Shown: positions 10,432-21,598 of the stretch, one piece after another
How positions within the stretch are numbered: position 1 is the stretch's first letter
Layout: each line of letters opens with the position of its first letter
Assembly: GCF_013368755.1 (NCBI RefSeq)
Contig: NC_049564.1
Location: 256,001 to 320,000, forward strand
Direction of reading: 5' to 3'
Source: Talaromyces rugulosus
Lineage: Eukaryota; Ascomycota; Eurotiomycetes; Eurotiales; Trichocomaceae
DNA: 64,000 nucleotides
Notes under the pieces: model-generated
What the model saw: the letters and a program-made list of their open reading frames with translations, nothing else
What the model was told of the DNA's origin: nothing
Databases searched by the model: none
Translations under genes and position numbers: made by a program

Positions 10432-11002
10432 TCAAATCTCTGGGCCAAGCATAGACTCAAGGGTCTCAATTTTCCCATTTGCCTCGTCTAGTTTCTTCTC
10501 AAGCCGCTTTCTATCCGAAGTAACCTCAACCAATACCTTGCGCAGGAAGTCACTGGATTGCATGAGGTCATAGTTGTCATAGTTGTAATGCAAGTGATGA
10601 ACGAGACTGTCAATCCTTTCCGAAAAAATCTTGGCTAGGACTTGTTCCATGTAACTATCATCTGGAGATAGTGCTATGAGATCGTTAATTACCTCGGAGT
10701 ACGCAGAGGATAGCTTGTTCACGCTTATCCAGTCGAGGAGTCTGTTTCTTGAAAGTTCTTTAAGAGGTTCAATTTCGTATTCGTGAGCGGCAGAGTAAAT
10801 AGAAAAATGGGACCACACAGTAGACTCTGCTGTTAGCGAAATGGTAGATGGATGTTCTTTGCCAGTCAGCTGTGTCTCAATTTTAGGGCCAACGCGATGC
10901 TTCTGTGCACTCACTCAGATAGTCTCCAGTATAGAAATAGCAAACCAGATCTTCCAAGACTTCTGGGTTTATAACGAGGTTAATGCAAAGCGTTTCCACA
11001 GG
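10432..11002 (-). CDS. BTB/POZ-domain protein, 5' part not resolved
   Basis: Two exons join cleanly: 11002-10915 and 10829-10432 around an 85-nt intron with donor gtgagt and acceptor gctaacag. Together they encode PVETLCINLVINPEVLEDLV, CYFYTGDYL (the end of a BTB fold), then YSAAHEYEIEPLKELSRNRL, a helical back domain, and a C-terminal coiled coil (DRKRLEKKLDEANGKIETLE) to the stop at 10432. A plausible acceptor (tttag at 11003-11007) precedes the first exon, so the BTB N-terminus should lie upstream, but the minus-strand sequence to 11220 shows no SDL..C / VH core in any frame. The gene may be truncated at its 5' end. Partner to the broken BTB locus at 9202-9950. Confidence 0.55.
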
Positions 11003-13490
11003 CTAAATGATAATATATCAGTCTTAATGAAATATGAAAGTAGAACGAGAGTACCAGCGTACGTTGGGGTTCTGGAGAAGATGCCTGCGAACATCCGATC
11101 GGCAAAGACTTTAGAGGGATCCATGTTTGCGAAGTGATGGATTTCCTGCAAGAGTGGTTCATGCAGATAAGAGAGCACTGAAGTGAAGGCAGCCAATTCA
11201 CCAGTATGCCAAGTTCATTTCATGACGTAAAGGCGTCTGATTGGGAAGCTGTTCTAGTGAGTTCAACCGAGGGAACCAGTAGAAGCTTCTTTGAGTAGAT
11301 ACACCGGTGAGAGAAGGATGAAGTTATGAAGCGGTAGGAGATGCCTTTTTATGTCGGTTGGCATCGTATGTAGGCGCTCAGATGAGTGAGTGACGTCTTG
11401 AAGCCGTCAATTTCAGCGGATGCCTTGCGTGAAGCAATAGGTATAGAAGTGTCAGTGGAGATTGGTTGAGAAAAGTGGTTGTCGTAGAAAGTGAGGTGAG
11501 ACGAACCTCCCTAAGCGGTGGTACCAGTTTCAGCTTTGAGTAGAGTCCCTGGACGAGAGACCGAGGGGAAAAGGCTAAAGTGATGCGCTCATTGTACTGA
11601 CCAGGCCTCACTTCTTACTCTCCCGAGCCTCAGATACAGAGAAACCAATACTTTAGTGATCTAGTAATTGATTACCATTAACTACCATCAACTAGTTGAT
11701 CGATGCCAATAAAAACTAAGCACATTGCGAATACAATCTCGACATTATTTTAGGAATCTAGCCAAAAAAAATGACGTTATATGTCTAGTATGTTGAACAT
11801 AGATTTCAAGGCATGTTTGTTTCGTAGTAGATCAGAACGGCGGTTGCGTATTGAATTGGCCTGGAAATTCACATAAACCTCTGAATATTATCCATGTCAA
11901 AATTATTCAACAAAGTTAGAATATTATCGGCGACTACACTGACTCGTAATACTAGTTTTTTTTCTCGATAGGGTTGGTTGCACATGTCACTTCGACAGAT
12001 CTTAAAGAATACTTCAAACTCTTATCGACCGAACAGGCCCGCTCCTGAAAGCACGAACGATTTATCGGTGAGCGGATCGACATCGTATCAGTAGAAGGAT
12101 GCGATCAGCATGTGCCTAATGTCACCATCGTCCGGCGTTATGACTCTTTTCGGGCAGCACTAGAGGATCGACACATAACCAAAGACCCTTTCCGCAGTCT
12201 TTCACAGTCTCACAGTCTTCACACTTGGTACATGAATGCACTCAATCGACGAATCTGCCAGACGTGCCAACGAACGTCTCAAGTCGCGTCCAGCCGAATT
12301 CCAGGATCTGGATGAAACTAGAGGGTTACTTTGAGGAGGGGCTCAGGATCATCCCGGCAACGCGTGACTGGCCGAGACCATGGGGGCCACGAGATGGCGG
12401 GAAAAAAGCAGTCATCAACACGTGGGCGAGGCTTCTGAGTGTGATTTAGTATGTTCTACCGCGACGGCGTGTTTGAAGGAGCATTTAGAACGAGCACGGA
12501 TCATACTCGCATGCATCTTCAGAGTCGGCAGTGAGTCGTGTACCGACATGGCCACATGGCGACCTAGATGGGAGTAGACAATATTAAAAGCATGGTGTTC
12601 GCGAACGGCTTAGACACGATCTACGGCATCATAGTACTCCATAAATAGCTCGTAAATAGTAACACGTATAGGAACAAGAGGCTTGGCCAACGCTGACGAT
12701 CCATGTCATCTCCGGCTGGGTGGTTGGTCGGCCACATTGCTGATGCCAGACACCCTCGGCAATCGAGCAATGGCGCAACTAACGAGCTTCCCAAGCGCAA
12801 TAATGTATCAATTAAGAATGTACGAGGTAACCTATGTAGTATGCTGTTTGCTGCCCGTGGAAAGACAGAAAGAAGAAACTGCGTTCGCTTCCGGCGCTTT
12901 TTAACCGGCGCAAAATGGCACGGGAATGGCCTGTTCGGGCAGGCCAGAATATTATGAGTAAGATTTTGGTTACATTTTTCGAGGCCCTTGACGTCAAACC
13001 ACGCTGGTGACTAGTTCCAACAGACTGATTGCTGGCGAAACGAAGCTAGAGCCCAGCTGCGACCCTTCGGCCCCAGCGGCTTATCTACAATCAGTTTAGG
13101 GCTTCGAGTAGCGACGAAATGGCGCCCTCTGCCATACGTTTCACTATACGCAAGACAGCCTAGCACTACTGCTGGCCCCATCTGCCGTGTTCCTCAGATT
13201 CTTCCCCTCGCACGGGCACAAGGATGTCCCTTGCCTTTCCCACGTTGTGGCGGCTTTTGGCGATATTGTCATTAAATCAGTCAATTAGTTCCCCGCTCAG
13301 AATCCTCCGACGGCGTGGCTGGCAGTGAGCACTGCTACTCTCTGTAATTTAAACCATTTCAAAGGCTTAATCCGTCGGCGATAACCGTGCCTTTTGGTTC
13401 TTACTCGATCTTGAGACAGCTGTCCTGCGATGGTGCTCAACCCGTCGTCCTGACTTCTGGCAAGGAAGAGAGCAGTGCGTGAATTCCTAA
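11003..13490. other. Long gene-poor stretch with unassignable ORF fragments
   Basis: About 2.5 kb. At 12060-12220 (plus) a short frame reads VPNVTIVRRYDSFRAALED, faintly like an ASCH-type RNA-binding edge, followed in other frames by LEGYFEEGLRIIPATRD and GGKKAVINTWARLL; the pieces do not assemble into one gene by any splice pattern I could find. The stretch 12590-13480 shows nothing convincing. Could be remnants of a decayed gene. Confidence 0.3.
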
Positions 13491-15009
13491 ATGGATTTTC
13501 TCCAGATCGTGGCCTCGTGGCCAACGCCCAACTACGACCACCCGGTCAGTCGCGGTGATGGCATGGTCATCGCGAGCGCTGTCTTTGGTGCTGTCGGAAC
13601 AATCGCAACCGCATTGCGCCTCTACACAAGAGGTTGGATCACTCGGACGCTGGGCGCGGACGATGTTCTCATCTTCTTTGCCTGGGTGAGTACTCGTTCT
13701 TGGTCTTTCTCTCTCCAGCACCTTGGCCGGGTATACTGACGTGGGATAAAGGTTTGGTCGGTAGCAATGTACATCTGCCTGTCAATCGCATCGCGGTCGT
13801 ATGGCTTCAACATCCACATCTGGGATCTTCCCTTTGACAAAATGCCAACGGCCAACATATACAGCCTGATCTTTCAAGTCACCTTTGCGTTAGCATCATC
13901 CCTAACAAAGCTATCGCTGCTCTGGTTTTGTCGACGCATCATCGGCGACGGCCGCAAAATCAGCTGGGGCTTCCACGACACTGCCATTGTGTTTGTCATG
14001 AGCCTTATCGTCGTATTTGCGTCGATATATATCATCCTGTTGCTTGTGCAATGCCGGTTCGTTTCCTCACAATTCATATTTACCCTATGTTTGGATATGC
14101 TAACAATGACCTTGACAGCCCGCTCAAAGCCCTATTTGACATCCTACCCAAGTATCCTCACACGTGCAGCATCAACAGCCACGAGCTCACATACGCCGCC
14201 AGCATCGCCAACACCATCACCGACCTACTAACAACGATGATTCCGGTAACCTTGGTGGGCACATTGCATCTACCCTACCGACAGCGCATTGCCATCATGA
14301 CCATCTTCTTGCTCGGCGTGTTCGTGAACGTTGCCGGCGCACTCCGCACTTATTACGTTCATCGGAGCATGGTGGTCACTAATTTGGATCGCTCATGGAC
14401 TGGATGGCCGACATGTATTTCGGCAATTGTCGAGATCGGTCTCGGATTGGTACGTTATCACCATCTGATGCATTCTTCGTGCGTTTCTACTCCAATCAGC
14501 TAACGGAGTTCTTTTAGATCGTCACCTCAGTCCCTGCTTTGCGCCCCTTTCTCAACCGCTTCATTCCCTCATTTCTCGAATCCACTCGCCGAAAATACTT
14601 CTTCAACAACAAATACCTCACGCCTAACACGTCGGAGCGAAGCCGAAGCCGGAAAAGCAGTAGCGGACGTCGTTCGCGCAGCATATTCCACCTGTCGACG
14701 ATCGACAAATCATGGAACAAGTCATGGCACAAGGATACCAATTTCACCAGCAACATAACGTCGAACGACATTGAGTTGCTCGAGCCAGAGCCCGTCTACG
14801 CTGGTAGTAGAGGGATCAACGTGACCAAGACGGTGCGGCAGGATTCGACTCATCGCACCTCGTGGCCGAAAAGCCCGTTTTCTAGTCGCAGCCAACTTGG
14901 TAGAGAGGGTGTCGGGCTCAAGAAGAGTTCGGATAGACTGAATGTGGTGGACGACGAGGAAAAGTTGACGAGGTTCTATGAGAGCGATGCTTCGGGCAAT
15001 GGTCGATAA
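13491..15009 (+). CDS. Pth11/SAT4-type seven-helix membrane protein (fungal rhodopsin-like domain)
   Basis: Integral plasma-membrane protein of 440 residues from exons 13491-13685, 13752-14056, 14119-14449 and 14518-15009. Seven hydrophobic segments fill the first 290 residues. The family signature is clear: RLYTRGWITRTLGADDVLIF between helices 1 and 2 (canonical R-x-Y-x-R...GADD), FALASSLTKLSLLWFCRRI in helix 3-4, the C-R pair after LLLVQC, and TDLLTTMIPV in helix 5. The C-terminal 150 residues are Ser/Arg-rich and cytosolic, with basic RSRSRKSSSGRRSRS. There is no N-terminal CFEM domain. Related proteins act as surface or nutrient sensors in some fungi; the role here is inferred only from family. 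Introns are canonical and all phases match. Confidence 0.88.
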
Positions 15010-16728
15010 ACTTTTTTTTGTATCAATTTATACCCTGTTTTCTTAGCACTAGCGACATCAATGGATTATGAACTCTATAAACACTGCGATATTCACTGCA
15101 AGTTGTCGTGTTAACCGTCTTTTCGATGATGTTAATCGTTCGAATTCTGTCTTAACTAAAGATTACGGTTAGTTAGAGAGATGTCCGACTTTGCCGTAGC
15201 GGTTTCAGATATTAAAATAAAATAGGCTTAGTAGCAAAGAATCGTTATTGCCCTTTTCTGTCCTCGCTTAAAACCTCGAAATTCCCGCTACTTGCTACTG
15301 GAGAACTGACATGAGACTTAAGTACAAGATCGTCACTCCACTACATGTATGTAATATTTACCACATGTCTCATCAATTATTATGTTAATTGGGCTTCAAT
15401 GTTATACCAAGGCACTCCACGCAATGCAAATAACTTTTATTAACTTTAGTGTTGAATGTTATATACAATTAAACATTGAAGCGCTGTATATGCCAGATAG
15501 AACAGAAAGAAAGAGGGATCAACACTATACAATATTCATCCACTAGAACCAGCTAGTGACTAAAGATAGTAAATAAACTCAACGACTATAAACAAGAATA
15601 GTGATGCCATATTTTCAAATAGTGGTACCTGGTGAACCTATCCTGTTTGACTGAGGAATACGAACTATCATCCTTAAACAACAGGCCAGCTGTGGGATCT
15701 TTGAAGTTCAATGAGTTCTTGAACAGAACCATGTCATGGGTTTTTCTTTGTCAACTCCTCCAAACTATGCTTATTCATGGACACGACGAACCCATTGCTG
15801 CCAACCTAGACTGCAACAGCTAGTGGCTTTCCATAGAAGAAACATCTTGAAGCGAGATCTTAGTTCCCTTCTTGAGAAGATCTCGGAGCAGAGCCCTTCA
15901 TGTTTCAGGAAGAGGAAGCTCGGAAATCTCGGAACCTTGAGAGGATGATCTTGAAAGCATCTTGGTTGTCAGGATTTGGGGTGAAGGGGCTTCAAATGTT
16001 GTTGGATGGACTTCAATCTCGGGTGAAATAAGATAATATAAGAATATCAATTGATAACTCGAGAGTTGTCTTTTGATGAATATTTCTTGCAGTCTTTCTT
16101 TTCTAAGAAACTCTGTGTAATTGAGAGGGGACGTGATTGCTTTATTTATCTTGGCTCTAAGATACTGTCTAGAGGGGAGACTTAAAAATGGCGCTGGGAC
16201 GTTAGGAAGGAATCATTCTCATCCAATGATTTACACTATTTCAAGCCATAAATGTCGATATGTCAAAAAAAAAAAAAAGAAAGCTACATGGGTATAACGT
16301 CGTGAAACGACGAATTGTTCTAGCTTCACTTCAGAGCAATGCCATTAATATTTGCAGCGACATCCAAGAATAGAAGCATTTACAACACAGTCCAAATTTG
16401 GCGCTGGAGATGTTCCATTCTGGAGGTAAGCGCCCACTCAACTCAAAACGACTCCACTACATGGATGATAGGTTCTCGAGAAAGCCCAAAATAACAGCCT
16501 GATTCCGCGCCTTGCTTTTCCTAAATTTCCGTCGATTTTTGTTCCATTTCGGAAGAGTTTGGTCCAAGTCATAAGAAGGCGGAAAAGCGGGGTAGTTTTG
16601 ATAAAGCAACACCGTAATCTCAATGTCAACTAAGTCGATATTTTTTTAACCCAGCTCATGCTCAACATACAGCTTCTTCGCAACCCAGCACTTCTACGCC
16701 CAAAAAACAAAAGGTTCACAAATTTAAA
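15010..16728. other. AT-rich gene desert, 1.7 kb
   Basis: No gene recognised on either strand. Short frames around 15630-15950 (plus) and 16438-16629 (minus) lack domain-like composition. An A13-14 run lies at 16265-16278. The 3' end must contain the promoter of the orphan gene at 16729. Confidence 0.45.
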
Positions 16729-17433
16729 ATGGCGCCTGGTGTCCTCAGACCCCTGGCTATCTTTTGTACGCAGTCTCAGTCCCAACGATACATCAGAAGT
16801 GTCCGAAATTTAGGGGATGCATGGCGCATACTTTCAGAGAAGCATGATGAGCGAACGGATTCAGATACTACATTCATTGGAACAGCATTTGATTTCAATT
16901 TAGAAGTCAAAAATCACCCAGACGAAACGATTTCTACCACATTTGAGATTCCCTCCCTCGAAACAACGACAGACAAACAGCCTATCTCTGCAGAATCACA
17001 ACAGCATTACCGCATCTTCGCCGACTACGGTACCGACTTTCTCTGGCGAAACACGAATGACCCCGACTATTCCGAGGACAACACATATGTTGAGGCAGAA
17101 GAAGCCTTATCAGATCTTCCGCCAGCGGTTTTTCAGCACTATGATGCATGGGTAGACACGTACACAAGCAATTTCAAAACTCGATGTGATATCCCTGGGG
17201 ATTACTCTGCCCACGTCTTCGTCGATGCCACTGACGAGGTTTCTTGGAATATCGCGGGGTATCTACTGGCCTGGCGTATTGCCATGGCCCCGCATATTGG
17301 TAGTGTTGAGTACTCCGCTGGAAACGAGAAATATTTACTGAGAAGTGGCGAGGGTACGGAGGGTGGTGCTCTGATGGAGAAATTTTTGAATGACCAAGCA
17401 ACTCTGTTAGCCAAGAGAGAGTCTGCAGAGTAA
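16729..17433 (+). CDS. Hypothetical protein, 234 aa
   Basis: One uninterrupted frame starting in good context (aaaATGGCG). The protein is acidic and Thr/Asp/Glu-rich in its first half, then shows a more ordered C-terminal part with LPPAVFQHYDAWVDTYTSNF, AHVFVDATDEVSWNIAGYLL and AWRIAMAPHIG. No signal peptide, no membrane segment and no catalytic motif I recognise. Even codon use and absence of internal stops over 235 codons in an AT-rich setting support a real gene. Family unknown; it could be lineage-specific. Confidence 0.6.
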   Translation: MAPGVLRPLAIFCTQSQSQRYIRSVRNLGDAWRILSEKHDERTDSDTTFIGTAFDFNLEVKNHPDETISTTFEIPSLETTTDKQPISAESQQHYRIFADYGTDFLWRNTNDPDYSEDNTYVEAEEALSDLPPAVFQHYDAWVDTYTSNFKTRCDIPGDYSAHVFVDATDEVSWNIAGYLLAWRIAMAPHIGSVEYSAGNEKYLLRSGEGTEGGALMEKFLNDQATLLAKRESAE

Positions 17434-18540
17434 CAGCTAATTAGATACACCTCGAGCGTACAACTTAGCAATAAACTTGACTATAATCACACATTTGAAC
17501 TATTATCTATAACTTAGTCCTACGGCAGTGATGTAATGTAGACTTGATTAGCGATATATGTGTCAATTACTTGAAAATATCAAGAACTGCCATTGTCTAC
17601 AATATTTTGTTTCATATAGCTTTGCGATAGCTCATTATCAATGTTCTAGATTACAGTGCTTGTGTGGGACCATGTTTTGTGTTTAACAGGTGATGCGTAT
17701 CTTGAATGCATCTAAGATCCAGGGATCAAAGTAGACTATACACTAACCTGCTGCTAACTAACATCACCGTATTAAATTTCTATCTCCCAGATGCCTGCAT
17801 AGGTTTCGACAGAAAACAACTGATGCTTACGTCAGGTCTCCAGATATCAACACCAGCCCCAGGCCTGAGAGATTTACGGAGACGTACATATCATAGCACT
17901 TCTTGTCCACTCTCTTTATCTGAAACATTGTGTTTTTGTGTTTATATGCTTATTTCACTAGCTGCTTCTACACACCAAATCTTAGATAGTGCCCAAAGTC
18001 TAGTGCCTAGTAGCGTGGCGCAACAATGCTTTAGGCAAGGCTCCTGTGACTCGATTGGCCACTTATAACAGGGGGTATCATGATTATAAACTAGAAATCC
18101 TCCAACACGAAAGCGAAAGAGAAAGCAAAAGACAATGACAGAGACATAGAGAGCAACGATGACTATCCCGTTTTTGGAATGGTTTACGATAGCGCAAGGA
18201 GTGGATCTCCAAACTCCTCTATCAGCCATTCTATTGCCAGTAATACACTATGCTTGTTTTCTGGATGGATAGAGCAGTAGTTGATGGCTCAGCACGGAAT
18301 CAACAAATCAAGGCGATGCCGGTAAGCAAAGGCCGGTCTAATTTCCACAGGGGAGAAAAAAAGACGGATTGGAGATTGGTGCCATAAATAGCCACAGTCT
18401 TCGTTTCTTCTTCCTTTATCCTTCAAATGTTCAATGTTGCATATTTTCCATTTTCAAGACTCAAACCAATCTATAATACAAAAGTATTTAGTTTGCTGCT
18501 TCGTGGCTCATAGTGTATATATCCAGTATATATACCAACC
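17434..18540. other. Intergenic, nothing recognised
   Basis: 1.1 kb with only short uninformative frames. A minus frame at 17942-18229 contains a hydrophobic stretch but no family features. A TATA-like cataaatag at about 18384-18392 could serve the small membrane protein at 18541. Confidence 0.4.
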
Positions 18541-18789
18541 ATGTCGTCAACTATCAGCCCGAGTCTCGTCGTTCTTATCACTGTCGTCGGCGCCGGCGCA
18601 GCCGTCACCATCGGATTTAGCATCGCCAAGATGTTTGGCCGTATTGAAGAGGAAAAACTCCGTCCAATGGGCCGTGCGCAGGAGCAGTACATGCGACAGG
18701 TCCGGGCGAGAAACCAGACAGCAATGTACTGGCAGTCAGTTGACGCAGCGAGAGCTTCAAACACCGAGACCGAGCGGACAAATCCGTAA
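18541..18789 (+). CDS. Small single-pass membrane protein, 82 aa
   Basis: Short frame starting in strong context (accATGTCG). Residues 8-30 form one hydrophobic helix rich in Gly/Ala/Val (VVLITVVGAGAAVTIGFSIA), followed by a charged cytosolic tail with KMFGRIEEEKLRPMGRAQEQ. This layout, an N-terminal anchor followed by an Arg/Glu/Gln-rich helix, is common among small uncharacterised ascomycete proteins of organelle membranes, but I do not know the family. The coding quality and start context make it likely real. Confidence 0.6.
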   Translation: MSSTISPSLVVLITVVGAGAAVTIGFSIAKMFGRIEEEKLRPMGRAQEQYMRQVRARNQTAMYWQSVDAARASNTETERTNP

Positions 18790-19004
18790 TGTATGTGACG
18801 TGTCGAGTGTATGCTACTGTGGTCATGCTGATCGTTAAACAAACCTAGGTATGTCGGGTTGCCCAGAACCGACGGCGGGAATAAATAGGGACCGTGGTTT
18901 AATGACTCGGTAAAGGGAGAAATGCATTCACCGGGTGTTCTAGTTTCGTCTTGGTAGTTAAATAAAGTTTGGATTGCCATATCAAAAAGTCTCGTAGACA
19001 CCTT

Positions 19005-20296
19005 TCAAGACGGCGAGTCATTTCGACGATGAATGGGAAGTACGATCGTGTTCTTTTGGCTTAGCCCCGTTGGAGCTGCCCGCGGTCTGTGTTGGGCATC
19101 CCAAGCCATTTTCGGCTCGAATATGCGCCTCACCCCATTGACGATATTCTTGCCCAAGTTATTCACACACCATTCGCTTGGTATTTGTAACAAGCAAATT
19201 CCAAAGTGAGCAAGAATGCGCAAAGCCATAAGGTCGTGTGCCATCAACAGGTCGAGATATCTAGCATCCGCCATAGCAATCCACACAAATAATAGGGCTG
19301 GGTGCTCGATGTTGAGAACAAATCCGTAAAAAGTGTACCGCAGCAGGGCAATGGTTTTCAGGTACACGGGCTTTTTGTCGCTTCCATGTCCAAAGTCTGG
19401 TAGACAGTCGACCGCCTTTTCAATGGCTAATATGACTCGGTTGATTCCTTCAGGTAGTGGTGGTGGGGGCGAACCGTTGAGGTCACGATAATGTTGATAC
19501 AGTCTCGAATTGTTACCAGCCCGAGCTCTCATGGCTGTGACGCCCTTTGCCAATTGGGAAAGTGAGGCTATGTCGCTGGCTAGAGTAGAATATGAACTGT
19601 TCTCTGAAGACCCAAGAAAAACCGCATTAAACATAAGGATTAGCATAGAGCTGGCATAGAGCGGGTCGAAATTCTGCGCATTGATTTCTGTAACCACAGG
19701 CCGGAAGAGCGACACGCAGTAGTTGTGATGATCGATTGCCAACTCTTGATAGTAGTCGGCTTCGGCCTTGGATGTCGTAGATGTCTGCGCATGGTGAAGT
19801 GCCGAGACAGCAAGCATGCCGTGCATCAGATGCGCGTGGCTATAGGCATCCTGGGTAATTTTGAGAGCCCATACTTCCTGGAGGCCGTGACTGTGAGACA
19901 TGATCCGGGTCACCCGCGACGAAAAGTTCTGGAGAAGCAACTGGTCTGGATTCGATGGGTGAACTGTCATCAGAGGAGCCCAGTCATTCAAATGCGACTC
20001 GGTGAAAGCGGCGCTGATATCATTTTCGCTGATGTCGTCGCTCAAAAGGTCGCTACTCCGCCGCGGCGGCTCTTTTGGAAAGACGCACTCCTCGTTCCTC
20101 CGCGAGCAATGGCCACAGGCCGGTTTTTGGATATCGCACTGTAAAGCCGTCAGAACGCTCTTCTCCGCAACGGTGCTATCAGGGTTGACTAATCGGGGGG
20201 GGGGGGGGGCGACGACGCCGAACCCACCTTAACCTTTCGCGTCTTGCATCGGAAGCAGCCATTGCGCGACTTTGCATGGAACCGCCGCGAAGGCAT
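19005..20296 (-). CDS. Zn2Cys6 transcription factor (sterol-uptake-control/UPC2-like layout)
   Basis: Nuclear DNA-binding regulator of 400 residues from exons 20296-20228 and 20138-19005. The intron (89 nt, donor gtgggt, acceptor tttacag) lies inside the zinc cluster after Lys23. The spliced cluster is C14-x2-C17-x6-C24-x6-C31-x2-C34-x6-C41 (GCFRCKTRKVKC, then ACGHCSRRNEEC). A short linker leads to a C-terminal fungal-specific helical domain with LQEVWALKITQDAYSHAHLM and MLAVSALHHAQTS, typical of the smaller regulator class that includes sterol regulators. Targets are unknown; the neighbouring ubiquitin hydrolase lies upstream on the same strand. Odd: the intron carries a 15-base homopolymer at 20195-20209. 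Confidence 0.88.
20195..20209. repeat. G15 homopolymer inside an intron
   Basis: Fifteen consecutive G on the plus strand, so C15 on the coding strand of the Zn2Cys6 gene, just downstream of the splice donor. Length may be unstable or an assembly approximation. Confidence 0.9.
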
Positions 20297-20807
20297 CTCG
20301 TCCGCTGAGCTGCGCGCCCGGTATCTCTAAACAAAAGAACGAAATTGCAGACTGGCGGGGACAGACCGCAATTAATAATACAGGTTTCGTTTCCGTGTTG
20401 CCTTGGGGCAGGTCGTCGTGCTTTGCTAGTGCACTAAAAAGGGCATCATGTTGGGGATGCGCTAGTCCGAGTGTAGTAGAGGACCCACTGTGGGGTGAGC
20501 CTTAATTATAATGCTGTTGCCATTGGCTGTCTTTAGAGGACGCTGCCCCATATGCAGTCAATGCCGCCTTTTCCACCAATAAGAATTGCCAGCCTTTAAA
20601 CGGCCCCAGGTCAGCCGGGGACTCAGATTAAGATTTAAGCCAATTATATTAGATAATGTGGGGCCACTCTATATTTAACTTGACCATGGATCATAGCAGG
20701 ATTGTCCCAGGGCTCGGGTGCAGCTAGCGCTGTCGCAGGGTCACGCATTAGGCTCCGGATGTATCGGCGTGGAGGTAGCAGTAACAGATGATATTAATGT
20801 TGGACCC
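20297..20807. other. Intergenic, nothing recognised
   Basis: 511 bp between the regulator start and the stop of the ubiquitin hydrolase, both on the minus strand. It must hold the regulator promoter; no clear TATA box or RNA gene is visible. Confidence 0.4.
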
Positions 20808-21598
20808 TTAAGCTGGCCCAAGTGCGACGATGCTATGTCTAATATCCGGAACATGTCCGCTAATAAACTGGCGCACTGTCCTGTCCAGCGCTCTTGGACT
20901 AAGGGCATCTTCGTCTGGTTCCAGAAGGCCATGATCGATGGGCCCAGGCAAGCCGCCGTTGAGTTCCCAGAGATGGCCGTCATCTGCCTTGACAAACGCC
21001 ATGAAGTGGAAATAGTTTGGGTCTTCAGGCAGTGGTGCTGCTGAGTCACCGATACCGGCAGCATTCATGTGTGCCATCTCAAGGAAATCAGACTCGTATA
21101 GCAAGTCTGCCCGAGCTTCCGGGAGAAGTGGAATGGACGACTGGAGGATCCTATCAAGTTGTGATCCTGGCGGGATGCAGCTCCTTCCAGCACCATTATT
21201 CATAAGGCTGTGAAGGAACGCCATCAACCCGCATGCATGGCCGATTGTCTGTTTGAACCACATAACCGGCTCGGCCGAGCCACAGCCCTGATATTCTTCC
21301 ATTTGTTCCTCAGTTTCGTCACGTGTTGCATGATAGACGTCTTCAGGGCATAGGAAAATAATTGCATGGACGGGGCGTGGGATAAACGCTAGCAACTCGG
21401 GGTCGTTGACGTCCAGCACGTCAAAGAAGTCTAGGCGAGGGGACAGGCCCATGTTGCTGGCCAGCCGCCGGAAAACCTCTGGGTTGTTCTCTGCTGGAAT
21501 GTTAGCCCACACAACCCTTGATTTTTGGAGACGGCTGGCGAACCAAGGGGAACAAAGGTCTTTTTCCCTCGCACCACTCTCGTTCCCGGATGGGGCAT
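20808..21598 (-). CDS. Ubiquitin C-terminal hydrolase (peptidase C12 family)
   Basis: Cysteine protease that trims ubiquitin C-terminal adducts. Model of 245 residues from exons 21598-21544 and 21490-20808 around a 53-nt intron (branch gctaac, acceptor cagcag); the join gives the family start KKTFVPLENNPEVF. Seen: crossover-loop region, oxyanion Gln99, catalytic Cys105 in QTIGHACGLMAF (canonical IGNACG), catalytic His180 in FHFMAFV, and HLWELNG where the family's third catalytic residue is usually Asp (LYELDG); here position 196 is Asn. That swap, plus Asn-to-His next to the Cys, may lower activity or be a fungal variant. Length matches the small UCHL3/YUH1 class. Fold assignment is secure; activity is open. 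Confidence 0.88.

Noticed and set aside
12112..12577. Possible ASCH-like or other small gene
   Set aside because: The fragments fall in several frames and I found no splice pattern joining them; similarity is too faint to name.
17706..18068. 120-codon plus-strand ORF
   Set aside because: No recognisable features, poor start context and irregular composition in AT-rich intergenic DNA.
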